IMG/VR virus record: IMGVR_UViG_3300045971_000431
Coordinates: 1-64,000 of that record
Length of the DNA stretch: 64,000 bases
DNA from: a virus
Direction: 5' to 3' (one strand)
Shown: one piece after another, positions 46,780-52,506 of the stretch
Position numbering within the stretch: position 1 is the first letter of the stretch
Layout of the letters: each line of letters begins with the position of its first letter
The notes under the pieces: model-generated
Databases searched by the model: none
What the model was told of the DNA's origin: nothing
What the model saw: the letters and a program-made list of their open reading frames with translations, nothing else
Program-made: the position numbers and the translations under genes

Positions 46780-47247
46780 CTTTTGTGTGGTCACGTTGAT
46801 CGCATCGGACTTGATCGTGATGGGGCCGGTGATGTTCAGATACGGCGGCCAAAGATCCTGACGTGTCGGCTTCGGCGCAGCGATTGGCTCGAAGTAGACG
46901 ACCAGCATGCGTGCACCACCGGAACCCACGAATCGATACTCGTAGCCCTTGATCTTGAAGCCAGGAATGGTCAGGGTCGGCAGCGCGCGCCAGTCGTTGA
47001 CACCGCCTTCCTTCGTCAGACACTTTCCTTCATCGCGCCACGTAACGAACGAGGTGCGCGGGCAGATGAGGATCTGGCCGTCGGCTGCAGTGTCGTTCTG
47101 CAGTGGGCCGAACACCATGACGCGAGGCGCTGTGTCGAACGACACCATGCTCGATGGGCTCGTGCTGTCCGACTGGGGCGGGTGCGAGGAGCCGTGGGCG
47201 AACGCCGAGGTGGCGGTCAGAAGGGCGAGGGCGAGGAGATGGTTCAT
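46756..47247 (-). CDS. Secreted/periplasmic protein, 163 aa
   Basis: ATG 47247 (MNHLLALALLTATSAFAHGS) gives a clear signal peptide cleaved near AFA-HG. The mature part is beta-rich with two Cys and a Gly-rich strand region (YEYRFVGSGGARMLVVYFEP). It overlaps the next upstream gene by ATGA. Its tail overlaps the HD-Pnk promoter. Role in the periplasm unknown. Confidence 0.7.
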   Translation of the reverse strand: MNHLLALALLTATSAFAHGSSHPPQSDSTSPSSMVSFDTAPRVMVFGPLQNDTAADGQILICPRTSFVTWRDEGKCLTKEGGVNDWRALPTLTIPGFKIKGYEYRFVGSGGARMLVVYFEPIAAPKPTRQDLWPPYLNITGPITIKSDAINVTTQKVYIRRKP

Positions 47248-47459
47248 GGTGCGGTGGGTTCTTTGGTGCCGTCGGAGAAGCCAAGTTGATAGGCCCCGTT
47301 GAGAAGGAAGACGTGCTTCTTGAGCTCTTCGTCGGTCCAGCCCGAATACGTGCGAACTCTCTTCCCCTTGTACAAAACCTCGGCCTGGCCCGGCAGAAGA
47401 AAACCGCGTGATTCTTCGGTGATCTTGTAGGTGTATGGCTTGCGTTGACCGAGGTTCAT
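47244..47459 (-). CDS. Hypothetical protein, 71 aa
   Basis: ATG 47459 (MNLGQRKPYTYKITEESR) overlaps genes on both sides by four bases. Small basic beta protein with FLLPGQAEVLYKGKRVRTYS. Function unknown. Confidence 0.63.
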   Translation of the reverse strand: MNLGQRKPYTYKITEESRGFLLPGQAEVLYKGKRVRTYSGWTDEELKKHVFLLNGAYQLGFSDGTKEPTAP

Positions 47460-47710
47460 CGCTGCACCTTCGCTGTGTACGACGGTCCTTGACCCTGCTT
47501 TGCTGGCCGCTTGCGGATCGTCTGCTTGTGGGTGACTTGGCCGAACCACTCAGCAGGGATCTCGACGAGCACCCCACGGCGGAGACGGTGCGGCTTGCCA
47601 TCGATCATCTGCACCTTGGCCCGAGACCGCCGTGGCCGGTTCTGAAGCTGCTCGAGCAGCTCAGCCATCGTACGAGCGGTGAGCGGTGTCTTGGGCCGAA
47701 GCTTGCTCAT
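47456..47710 (-). CDS. Small very basic protein, 84 aa
   Basis: The 84 residues are strongly basic (RPRRSRAKVQMIDGKPHRLR and KQTIRKRPAKQGQG), so nucleic-acid binding is likely. It overlaps both neighbours by ATGA. Function unknown. Confidence 0.63.
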   Translation of the reverse strand: MSKLRPKTPLTARTMAELLEQLQNRPRRSRAKVQMIDGKPHRLRRGVLVEIPAEWFGQVTHKQTIRKRPAKQGQGPSYTAKVQR

Positions 47711-47847
47711 TGCTCTTCAAACCACCGGCGGCCGGTGCTCCAGAGCACCGCGCTACCCAAGACGAGCACCACGAGGATGAACGGGCTGAGCACGATCCAC
47801 GCGAGTAGATCGAGCACCGGATTCTCAAAGCGACCAACGCGGTTCAT
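47707..47847 (-). CDS. Small membrane protein, 46 aa
   Basis: ATG 47847 opens a 46-residue frame (MNRVGRFENPVLDLLAWI) with one long hydrophobic segment (about 11-35, LDLLAWIVLSPFILVVLVLG). It overlaps genes on both sides by four bases. Function unknown. Confidence 0.65.
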   Translation of the reverse strand: MNRVGRFENPVLDLLAWIVLSPFILVVLVLGSAVLWSTGRRWFEEQ

Positions 47848-48053
47848 GATTGGCTTTCTTGGTTCTGTGCACGAACGACGAAGCGTGCTAGCTCGGTGAG
47901 CAGCTCATCCGTCATAAAGATCACGTGACCGTTGGAATCGTGCAGCGTGACCCCAACGCGTGGAATGCGGGTGAAGACGGAGGAGTTCTCCTCACCCGGG
48001 TTGACGACTTCTTCCAGTTGACCGCAGTCATTGGTGTGTAGAAGAGTGTGCAT
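47844..48053 (-). CDS. Small protein, paralogue of the gene at 48391
   Basis: ATG 48053 (MHTLLHTNDCGQLEEVVN) gives 69 residues. FTRIPRVGVTLHDSNGHVIF, then MTDELLTELARFV, matches FERHADVGFTLTAPNGTQIF, then LTDDMLDQLFSF, in the gene at 48391. The two flank an unrelated gene and probably arose by duplication. Function unknown. Confidence 0.63.
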   Translation of the reverse strand: MHTLLHTNDCGQLEEVVNPGEENSSVFTRIPRVGVTLHDSNGHVIFMTDELLTELARFVVRAQNQESQS

Positions 48054-48055
48054 GA

Positions 48056-48394
48056 TCAGTCCATCCTTTCGACGGCGTAGGCACGCATTGAAGGGTAGTA
48101 CTTCTTCAGGACTTCCACGTAGGCACGTGAGCCGGCCATCTTGGCATCCATCCACTGCGTGTGGTTGCCGGATGGGTTGTAGACCTGCAGCCCGCCCTCG
48201 AAGTCGTCAGTGCGACCCATGCCGAGGTGCTTGAGCGCAGCGACCAGCGGGCCACGAGCCGGCTTGATCTTCACCCACGAGAAACCGCAGGGATACCACT
48301 GCGTGGGGTTGGCATCGATCATCGCCTGCGCAGCGGCCTTGGCTGCGTCTTGCGCTTCCTGGATGATCTTGAATTCAACAGCGTACTTGGTCAC
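48056..48394 (-). CDS. Hypothetical protein, 112 aa
   Basis: A 112-residue protein starting MTKYAVEFKIIQEAQDAAKA. The long N-terminal helix is followed by a Trp-containing Pro/Gly loop region and a C-terminal helix. Overlaps the upstream gene by ATGA. Function unknown. Confidence 0.65.
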   Translation of the reverse strand: MTKYAVEFKIIQEAQDAAKAAAQAMIDANPTQWYPCGFSWVKIKPARGPLVAALKHLGMGRTDDFEGGLQVYNPSGNHTQWMDAKMAGSRAYVEVLKKYYPSMRAYAVERMD

Positions 48395-48603
48395 AGGACA
48401 TCTCCATCAATGGTGATTGCTGCCAGCCGATCTTCGGCTTCGCGGATGTAGCTGTCACGCTGGAAGCTGAAGAGCTGGTCCAGCATGTCGTCCGTCAAGA
48501 AGATCTGTGTTCCATTGGGTGCCGTCAGCGTGAAGCCGACGTCAGCATGGCGCTCGAACTTCAACTCGTCGGCCTTGCCAACGTTGATGTGTTGGACTAG
48601 CAC
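48391..48603 (-). CDS. Small protein, paralogue of the gene at 47844
   Basis: The 70 residues carry the core that recurs in the gene at 47844 (DVGFTLTAPNGTQIFLTDD). A beta hairpin followed by a helix is likely. Function unknown. Confidence 0.63.
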   Translation of the reverse strand: MLVQHINVGKADELKFERHADVGFTLTAPNGTQIFLTDDMLDQLFSFQRDSYIREAEDRLAAITIDGDVL

Positions 48604-48824
48604 GTGAGATACTCCGGGTGAAAGATGATGGTGAGCGGCTTCCCGAGGTGGTCATGCTCGATTGTCTCCTTGCACAACATGTCGACTGTCGCACCGAAAT
48701 CGGTGGCGATCACTTCATCGGCAGGAATGTGCTCAAGGTACACGCCGTGAAAACCTTCGCGCGTGTGGAGACTACGAAACGCACATTCAAACGCTTGACG
48801 TTGGATGGTCGTGAGACGGTTCAT
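48597..48824 (-). CDS. Hypothetical protein, 75 aa
   Basis: A 75-residue protein starting MNRLTTIQRQAFECAFRSLH. It is the first gene of the operon ending at 46756, 33 bases after a TAGAAT promoter embedded in an inverted repeat. Function unknown. Confidence 0.63.
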   Translation of the reverse strand: MNRLTTIQRQAFECAFRSLHTREGFHGVYLEHIPADEVIATDFGATVDMLCKETIEHDHLGKPLTIIFHPEYLTC

Positions 48825-48836
48825 TTGAACGGGAAA

Positions 48837-48877
48837 GGCCTTGGTTGCGATAGAGTAATTCTATCACAACCAAGGCC
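48837..48877 (-). repeat. 18-bp inverted repeat containing an early -10 hexamer
   Basis: Two 18-base arms with one mismatch surround a five-base loop. TAGAAT (48858-48863) spans the loop and one arm. It could be a terminator for the protease gene upstream, an operator for the promoter, or both. Confidence 0.6.
48858..48863 (-). promoter_or_regulatory. Early promoter -10 (TAGAAT) inside inverted repeat
   Basis: TGTGATAGAAT matches the copy at 1785, and CAGTTACACACTGATCTACAT upstream is a weaker version of the CTGTTACA...GTGTACA block. Confidence 0.58.
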
Positions 48878-48914
48878 CGAGATGTAGATCAGTGTGTAAC
48901 TGACCTGGCGTTCG

Positions 48915-49568
48915 TTACACCGGTAGGATTGTCCAGCAGTCTGTGACCTTGCCAGTGGTGACATTGGCGAACCACTCGTAGCCGAACCAGCAGTAGCCTT
49001 CTTGGCCGAAACCGGTGCCGAACGAGTTCCGAACGAGGACCATCTGGGTGGCGTCATCGAAGCCGCAGGCGACCATGCAGTGGCTTCCGATCCAGCGAGT
49101 TGTAGCTGCAATGCCTGGCTGAACGCCTGAGTACTTCGTCACCGAAGCGAAGGTGTCAGGCACCATGAGCGCGAACAGAACAGGCAGGCCCTGTGTTAGG
49201 GCAGTCTTCATTGCAGCGAAGGACTGCACTGACTGGTAGGCCTTGATCTTGGTGCGCAGTGGTTGAGCCACGTTGTAGGCATTGGCATCAGGCTTCGTGA
49301 CGATCTTGGTCGTGTCATACGGCCATGCGGTCTCAGCAGGAGCACCATACTGGGAGAGGCCCTTCATGGCGTTTCGTGGCTGGCAACCGAAATCGCCGCC
49401 AGTCTGGTTCGCATACGAGCGTGCATTCCAGTACACGAACAGGCGTGACAGATCGGAGACGCCAAGAACGGCTTCAACGACTGAGGTGGCAGCATGGGCG
49501 ACGCACGAATTTGGCAGGCCTTGTTGTTCGATTGGACCGAACTTTGCGCGGAGATCTACTGAAGCCAT
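48915..49568 (-). CDS. Papain-like (C1 family) cysteine protease
   Basis: ATG 49568 (MASVDLRAKFGPIEQQ) starts a 217-residue protein. The full C1 set is present: oxyanion Gln (about Q16), catalytic Cys22 in LPNSCVAHA, His163 in GSHCMVACGFDD and Asn181 in LVRNSFGTGFG. A YDTTKI region resembles substrate-loop parts. No signal peptide is seen. It lies downstream of two secreted PEP-CTERM proteins; target unknown (virion maturation, host proteins or surface proteins). Confidence 0.85.
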   Translation of the reverse strand: MASVDLRAKFGPIEQQGLPNSCVAHAATSVVEAVLGVSDLSRLFVYWNARSYANQTGGDFGCQPRNAMKGLSQYGAPAETAWPYDTTKIVTKPDANAYNVAQPLRTKIKAYQSVQSFAAMKTALTQGLPVLFALMVPDTFASVTKYSGVQPGIAATTRWIGSHCMVACGFDDATQMVLVRNSFGTGFGQEGYCWFGYEWFANVTTGKVTDCWTILPV

Positions 49569-49569
49569 T

Positions 49570-49719
49570 TCACTTCTCCCCAGTGAAGATCTGGTCGCGC
49601 GGGTCGGCGACATCCTTGATCACGCCCGCGAAGACTTGATCGACTACTTGCTCTACGGCCTTCTCAGCAATCTTCTTTCCGAAGAGGCTGAGGAGCCAAT
49701 TGATGAACGCTTGCCACAT
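49570..49719 (-). CDS. Small membrane-associated protein, 49 aa
   Basis: ATG 49719 follows GGGAGA and opens a 49-residue frame. MWQAFINWLLSLFGKKIAEK is an amphipathic or hydrophobic helix followed by a Val-rich helix. A late box plus hairpin lies upstream, and the protease gene starts one base after its stop. Function unknown; a lysis or membrane role is conceivable. Confidence 0.63.
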   Translation of the reverse strand: MWQAFINWLLSLFGKKIAEKAVEQVVDQVFAGVIKDVADPRDQIFTGEK

Positions 49720-49742
49720 GAAATGGTCTCCCTGAAATGGAT

Positions 49743-49763
49743 GAAGGACCCCGAGGGTCCTTC
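49743..49763 (-). promoter_or_regulatory. 5' leader stem-loop after late box
   Basis: GAAGGACCC pairs with GGGTCCTTC around a three-base loop, starting immediately after TAAATA. It might also stop transcripts from upstream. Confidence 0.5.
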
Positions 49764-49769
49764 TATTTA
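49764..49769 (-). promoter_or_regulatory. Late promoter box (CATAAATA)
   Basis: TAAATA 45 bases before ATG 49719, after the stop of the short PEP-CTERM gene. Confidence 0.58.
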
Positions 49770-49786
49770 TGCTGATGGAACCTGAG

Positions 49787-50020
49787 TTACTGTGGGCGAC
49801 GGCGACGATGGAGCATCGTCAACGCAGCCACACCAGCCACAAACAGCGACAGCGTGCCTGGTTCCGGCACTGGTGGGGGCGGCGGTTCAGCCACGGCCAG
49901 GATCGTGATCGCCGAGCAGAGTGCCATGCCTTCGAATGACGTCGAGTCACACGGAGGGGCGATCGATGCTTGAGCAGCCGAAGCCGCCAGAAGCATCAGA
50001 ACGAGCAGCGACTTCTTCAT
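49787..50020 (-). CDS. Short PEP-CTERM secreted protein
   Basis: A 77-residue protein: signal peptide MKKSLLVLMLLAASAAQA, 30 residues with two Cys, a Pro-rich hinge (EPPPPPVPEP), then the PEP-CTERM signal VPEPGTLSLFVAGVAALTML and basic RRRR end. Host exosortase would cut near the PEP motif and move the protein to the envelope or exopolysaccharide. It starts three bases after the stop of a larger PEP-CTERM gene. Such signals are rare in phages. Confidence 0.8.
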   Translation of the reverse strand: MKKSLLVLMLLAASAAQASIAPPCDSTSFEGMALCSAITILAVAEPPPPPVPEPGTLSLFVAGVAALTMLHRRRRPQ

Positions 50021-50023
50021 CGC

Positions 50024-50809
50024 TCAGGCCTTGCGTGCGCGACGAGCTGCACCAGTGAGACCAACCAGACCGATGAGCGCGAGCGCCAGTGAAGAAGGCT
50101 CCGGAACCGTGGTCACATCGCAGCTGTTCGTCAGTTCGCAACCGCTACCTGGCAGGATGCTGACGCTCATGAACGACTGATGCAGCGGCTTGCTTGCATA
50201 CGTGTCGTTGAATGCTGTGAGGGTAGCCCAGTTCGCGCCGATTGCGGCACCGCCGGCCAGAAGACTGTTCGCTTCTGTCTTGGCGCTGTTGAACGCTGCA
50301 ACTTGGCCAGAATCCCACGAGTACAGCGCGCCCGCGGTAAAGTTTCCGCCAGACAGGTTGCCTGGAGCAGTGTCATACAGCGTTTCCCAGACGGCGAGTT
50401 GGAGTGCAACTGAGTCGGTCGTGGTGCCTTGTACGTCACCATTCTGGTTCAGCAGGCCTTGGGTGAAGGCATACGTGAACATCTTGCCGAGGGCCGTGCC
50501 GGCAGCAACTGCAGGAAAGCTGTCCTGGATGTACGTGATGCCTGTACCGAACGGAGCTGCACTGGTGTACAGGTCGGTGCAGAACACAGTGTACGGAATG
50601 TCATCGAAACCAGCGGTGCCACCGACCGGCAAGAACGTTGCTGACAGAGCGCCAACACCAGCAGAGACGTTCGGTTCACCGGTTTGAACCAGCTTGCCTG
50701 CGAGAGCACCAGTGCTGAACCCGTTCAGGGTCAGGGTACCAGTGACTGGGCCAGCAGACGCGGTGAATGCGGCGACTGCCAGTGCGATTGCGGAGAGAAT
50801 ACGCTTCAT
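50024..50809 (-). CDS. PEP-CTERM secreted protein, 261 aa
   Basis: ATG 50809 (MKRILSAIALAVAAFTASAG) gives a signal peptide. The mature part is Gly/Ala/Thr/Ser-rich beta structure (TLTLNGFSTGALAGKL; FDDIPYTVFCTDLYTS; LQLAVWETLYD) like many bacterial PEP-CTERM proteins. It ends VPEPSSLALALIGLVGLTGA plus RRARKA, a full sorting signal. It is expressed from a perfect late promoter through a structured 160-base leader. It probably decorates the host envelope late in infection; function unknown. Confidence 0.82.
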   Translation of the reverse strand: MKRILSAIALAVAAFTASAGPVTGTLTLNGFSTGALAGKLVQTGEPNVSAGVGALSATFLPVGGTAGFDDIPYTVFCTDLYTSAAPFGTGITYIQDSFPAVAAGTALGKMFTYAFTQGLLNQNGDVQGTTTDSVALQLAVWETLYDTAPGNLSGGNFTAGALYSWDSGQVAAFNSAKTEANSLLAGGAAIGANWATLTAFNDTYASKPLHQSFMSVSILPGSGCELTNSCDVTTVPEPSSLALALIGLVGLTGAARRARKA

Positions 50810-50960
50810 GGTGAAGACCTTTTCTGTGGTAGATGAGGGGTGCGAAATGCACGGATCAAGAACCCGCAGTGCAACGGCGGTCAGCGTCGATCGCCTCACG
50901 GCGATATCGTCCATCTCATTGCGAGATGTCCGCGGCAATTCTATTGTCCTGTGGACAGGA
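50810..50960 (-). promoter_or_regulatory. Structured 5' leader of the PEP-CTERM transcript
   Basis: This gap holds at least three stem-loops: TCCTGT/ACAGGA at 50947-50960, CATCTC/GAGATG near 50915-50935 and TCGCC/GGCGA near 50895-50910. It begins at the late box, and no separate gene is seen. A regulatory RNA role is possible. Confidence 0.45.
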
Positions 50961-50968
50961 TCTGCTGC

Positions 50969-50976
50969 TATTTATA
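50969..50976 (-). promoter_or_regulatory. Late promoter (TATAAATA) for PEP-CTERM genes
   Basis: A perfect T4 late consensus about 160 bases before ATG 50809. Confidence 0.7.
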
Positions 50977-51003
50977 CATTCTAAGCCCACAGGCACCCAC
51001 GTG

Positions 51004-51216
51004 TTAACCTTGTGCAGGTTGAACCGGTTCCACATAGACCGAGAATCTCATGCCCTGGGCGAGGTACTTGATGCGCACCTCCATCACCCTGAACTTCACC
51101 AGACCATCCACGATCAGGTCGTCTTTACGAGGAACGAACGGCACCGCGTCGGTCTGACTGGTCTGGAGAACGTCGTCGCCCATCAGGACGCAGACTTCGT
51201 AGATGCCGTTTGCCAT
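51004..51216 (-). CDS. Hypothetical protein, 70 aa
   Basis: ATG 51216 (MANGIYEVCVLMGDDVLQ) starts a 70-residue beta-strand protein (VKFRVMEVRIKYLAQGMRFS). It lies two bases after the stop of the gene at 51219. Function unknown. Confidence 0.63.
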   Translation of the reverse strand: MANGIYEVCVLMGDDVLQTSQTDAVPFVPRKDDLIVDGLVKFRVMEVRIKYLAQGMRFSVYVEPVQPAQG

Positions 51217-51218
51217 GA

Positions 51219-51680
51219 TCAGAAGTGCGGGTTCTGTTCGGACACAATGCCATCCACCATCCACCAGGTGCCGCCGACCATGCGCCATCCGCCGGATTCC
51301 TTGTAGCGGTTGAAGGTCTTGCCGCCGTCGGTCGTAACGCGCCAGCCCTTGGTGATGCGGATGATCTTGCCGCAGGGGTAGTAGTCGCCGTTGAAGCCGT
51401 AGGAGACTTCATCGCCGAGACGGGGAGCCGCAACGACGGTGTAGCGCGGGTAGTGGCCGGGACCAGCATCGCAACCGAGGTAGGCTGCACCCTTCATCGC
51501 GGTCAGGTACTTGGCCATCGAATCGGCATCGGCCTTGTTCTCGAAATCGCGAGCGCTGATCCAGCCGTTGGCATCCACCAACAGGGTAGTGCGCAGCTTG
51601 GCCCAGATGTTGGGGCCGCAGCCGGGATGGGTCTCGGAGGTTTCGACTGGGAGTCCGTTTTCGAGTCGGATGTAAAGCAT
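51219..51680 (-). CDS. Hypothetical protein, 153 aa
   Basis: ATG 51680 (MLYIRLENGLPVETSETH) follows GGAG by six bases; ATG 51692 is an alternative. The protein has a DUF-like beta start and a KVF-type central region (YPCGKIIRITKGWRVTTDGG) and ends Trp-rich (GGWRMVGGTWWMVDG). It has its own early promoter at 51708. Function unknown. Confidence 0.66.
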   Translation of the reverse strand: MLYIRLENGLPVETSETHPGCGPNIWAKLRTTLLVDANGWISARDFENKADADSMAKYLTAMKGAAYLGCDAGPGHYPRYTVVAAPRLGDEVSYGFNGDYYPCGKIIRITKGWRVTTDGGKTFNRYKESGGWRMVGGTWWMVDGIVSEQNPHF

Positions 51681-51707
51681 CTGAAGCTCCATTGGGTGTA
51701 TGTTGCA

Positions 51708-51736
51708 ATTATACACTGCAACCTGCGCCCGTGCAA
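51708..51736 (-). promoter_or_regulatory. Early promoter (TTGCAC, TATAAT)
   Basis: TATAAT 51708-51713 and TTGCAC 51731-51736 (17-base spacer), with TGTAACAG just upstream. Confidence 0.72.
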
Positions 51737-51740
51737 ACTG

Positions 51741-52154
51741 TTACATCTTGTTGCAGGCTTGGTGGTAGAGTAAGACTTCCATGGACATTGCTTGAATCTC
51801 CCATGGATGTTCAAGCCACGGGGTCTTCTCAAAGTCGACGATCTTGCCCATCCAGGATCGTAGGCCACCCTCGAGGATCTTCATGGCTCCTCGAATGAAC
51901 TGCTTCACGTGGATCATCTCATGGGCGAGGGTGCGACCGATGTTGTCAAGAGACATGGAAGACTGCAACACGATCCAGTAGAGGTTGCCAAACTGCATCG
52001 TGATGCCATCGGCGCCGTACTCAGATCGAACGTCCTTTCGGAGGGTGATGAGGAGCAACGCTTTCGAACCAACGATCCTCAGCTCACGCGCTACCGCGTT
52101 TGCAAAGCGCTCGATGGACTTCTTGTTTCGTTTGGCCTGTACCTCGATTAGCAT
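51741..52154 (-). CDS. SprT-like metalloprotease candidate
   Basis: A 137-residue protein with a clear zinc-protease helix, TLAHEMIHVKQFIRG (HExxH, residues about 75-89), after beta strands YGADGITMQFGNLYWIVLQS. Downstream EHPWEIQAMSME has a second acidic helix where the third ligand may lie. SprT-like or minigluzincin proteases act on DNA-bound or surface proteins. It overlaps the upstream gene as TGATG. Confidence 0.72.
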   Translation of the reverse strand: MLIEVQAKRNKKSIERFANAVARELRIVGSKALLLITLRKDVRSEYGADGITMQFGNLYWIVLQSSMSLDNIGRTLAHEMIHVKQFIRGAMKILEGGLRSWMGKIVDFEKTPWLEHPWEIQAMSMEVLLYHQACNKM

Positions 52155-52402
52155 CAGACACGCCGCTTCTTCCAGTCGTAGGCAACGCCGTCAGGGCACT
52201 TGCCATCGACGATGGAGTCGACGCCGGGCTTGCCTACGCTGTCAGGGTTGTCGACAGACATGCAGACATGGGTGGCACTGATCGTGCGCAGGTGCTGCAT
52301 GCGGTCAAGAGCCTTGGACATCTCGTCCATGCCGAAGTACTCGGCTTGTGGCCAGCGGTCGCCAGCAGGGTCCGGCTTGTGATAGTAGATAACGATTGAC
52401 AT
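52154..52402 (-). CDS. Hypothetical protein with leaderless start, 82 aa
   Basis: An 82-residue protein starting MSIVIYYHKPDPAGDRWPQA. ATG 52402 lies seven bases after TATAAT. Mixed alpha/beta, ends in basic DWKKRRV. It leads the operon with the SprT-like gene. Function unknown. Confidence 0.64.
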   Translation of the reverse strand: MSIVIYYHKPDPAGDRWPQAEYFGMDEMSKALDRMQHLRTISATHVCMSVDNPDSVGKPGVDSIVDGKCPDGVAYDWKKRRV

Positions 52403-52409
52403 AGGACCA

Positions 52410-52415
52410 ATTATA
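52410..52415 (-). promoter_or_regulatory. Early promoter -10 (TATAAT), leaderless
   Basis: TATAAT then seven bases then ATG 52402. The -35 is weak (CAACAA region); GTAACAGG lies further upstream. Confidence 0.52.
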
Positions 52416-52454
52416 CACTGATCCTACTACAATTGTTGCTCTTTACAACCTGTT

Positions 52455-52488
52455 ACTTGTTGAACCTAGGGGTCTAGGTTCAACAAGT
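52455..52488 (-). terminator. Terminator-like hairpin after the fibre gene
   Basis: A perfect 15-base-pair stem (ACTTGTTGAACCTAG and complement) with a four-base loop, 18 bases past the fibre stop. No T-run, but the stem is strong. Confidence 0.6.
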
Positions 52489-52506
52489 CGACTGGACGGG
52501 CGGTTC

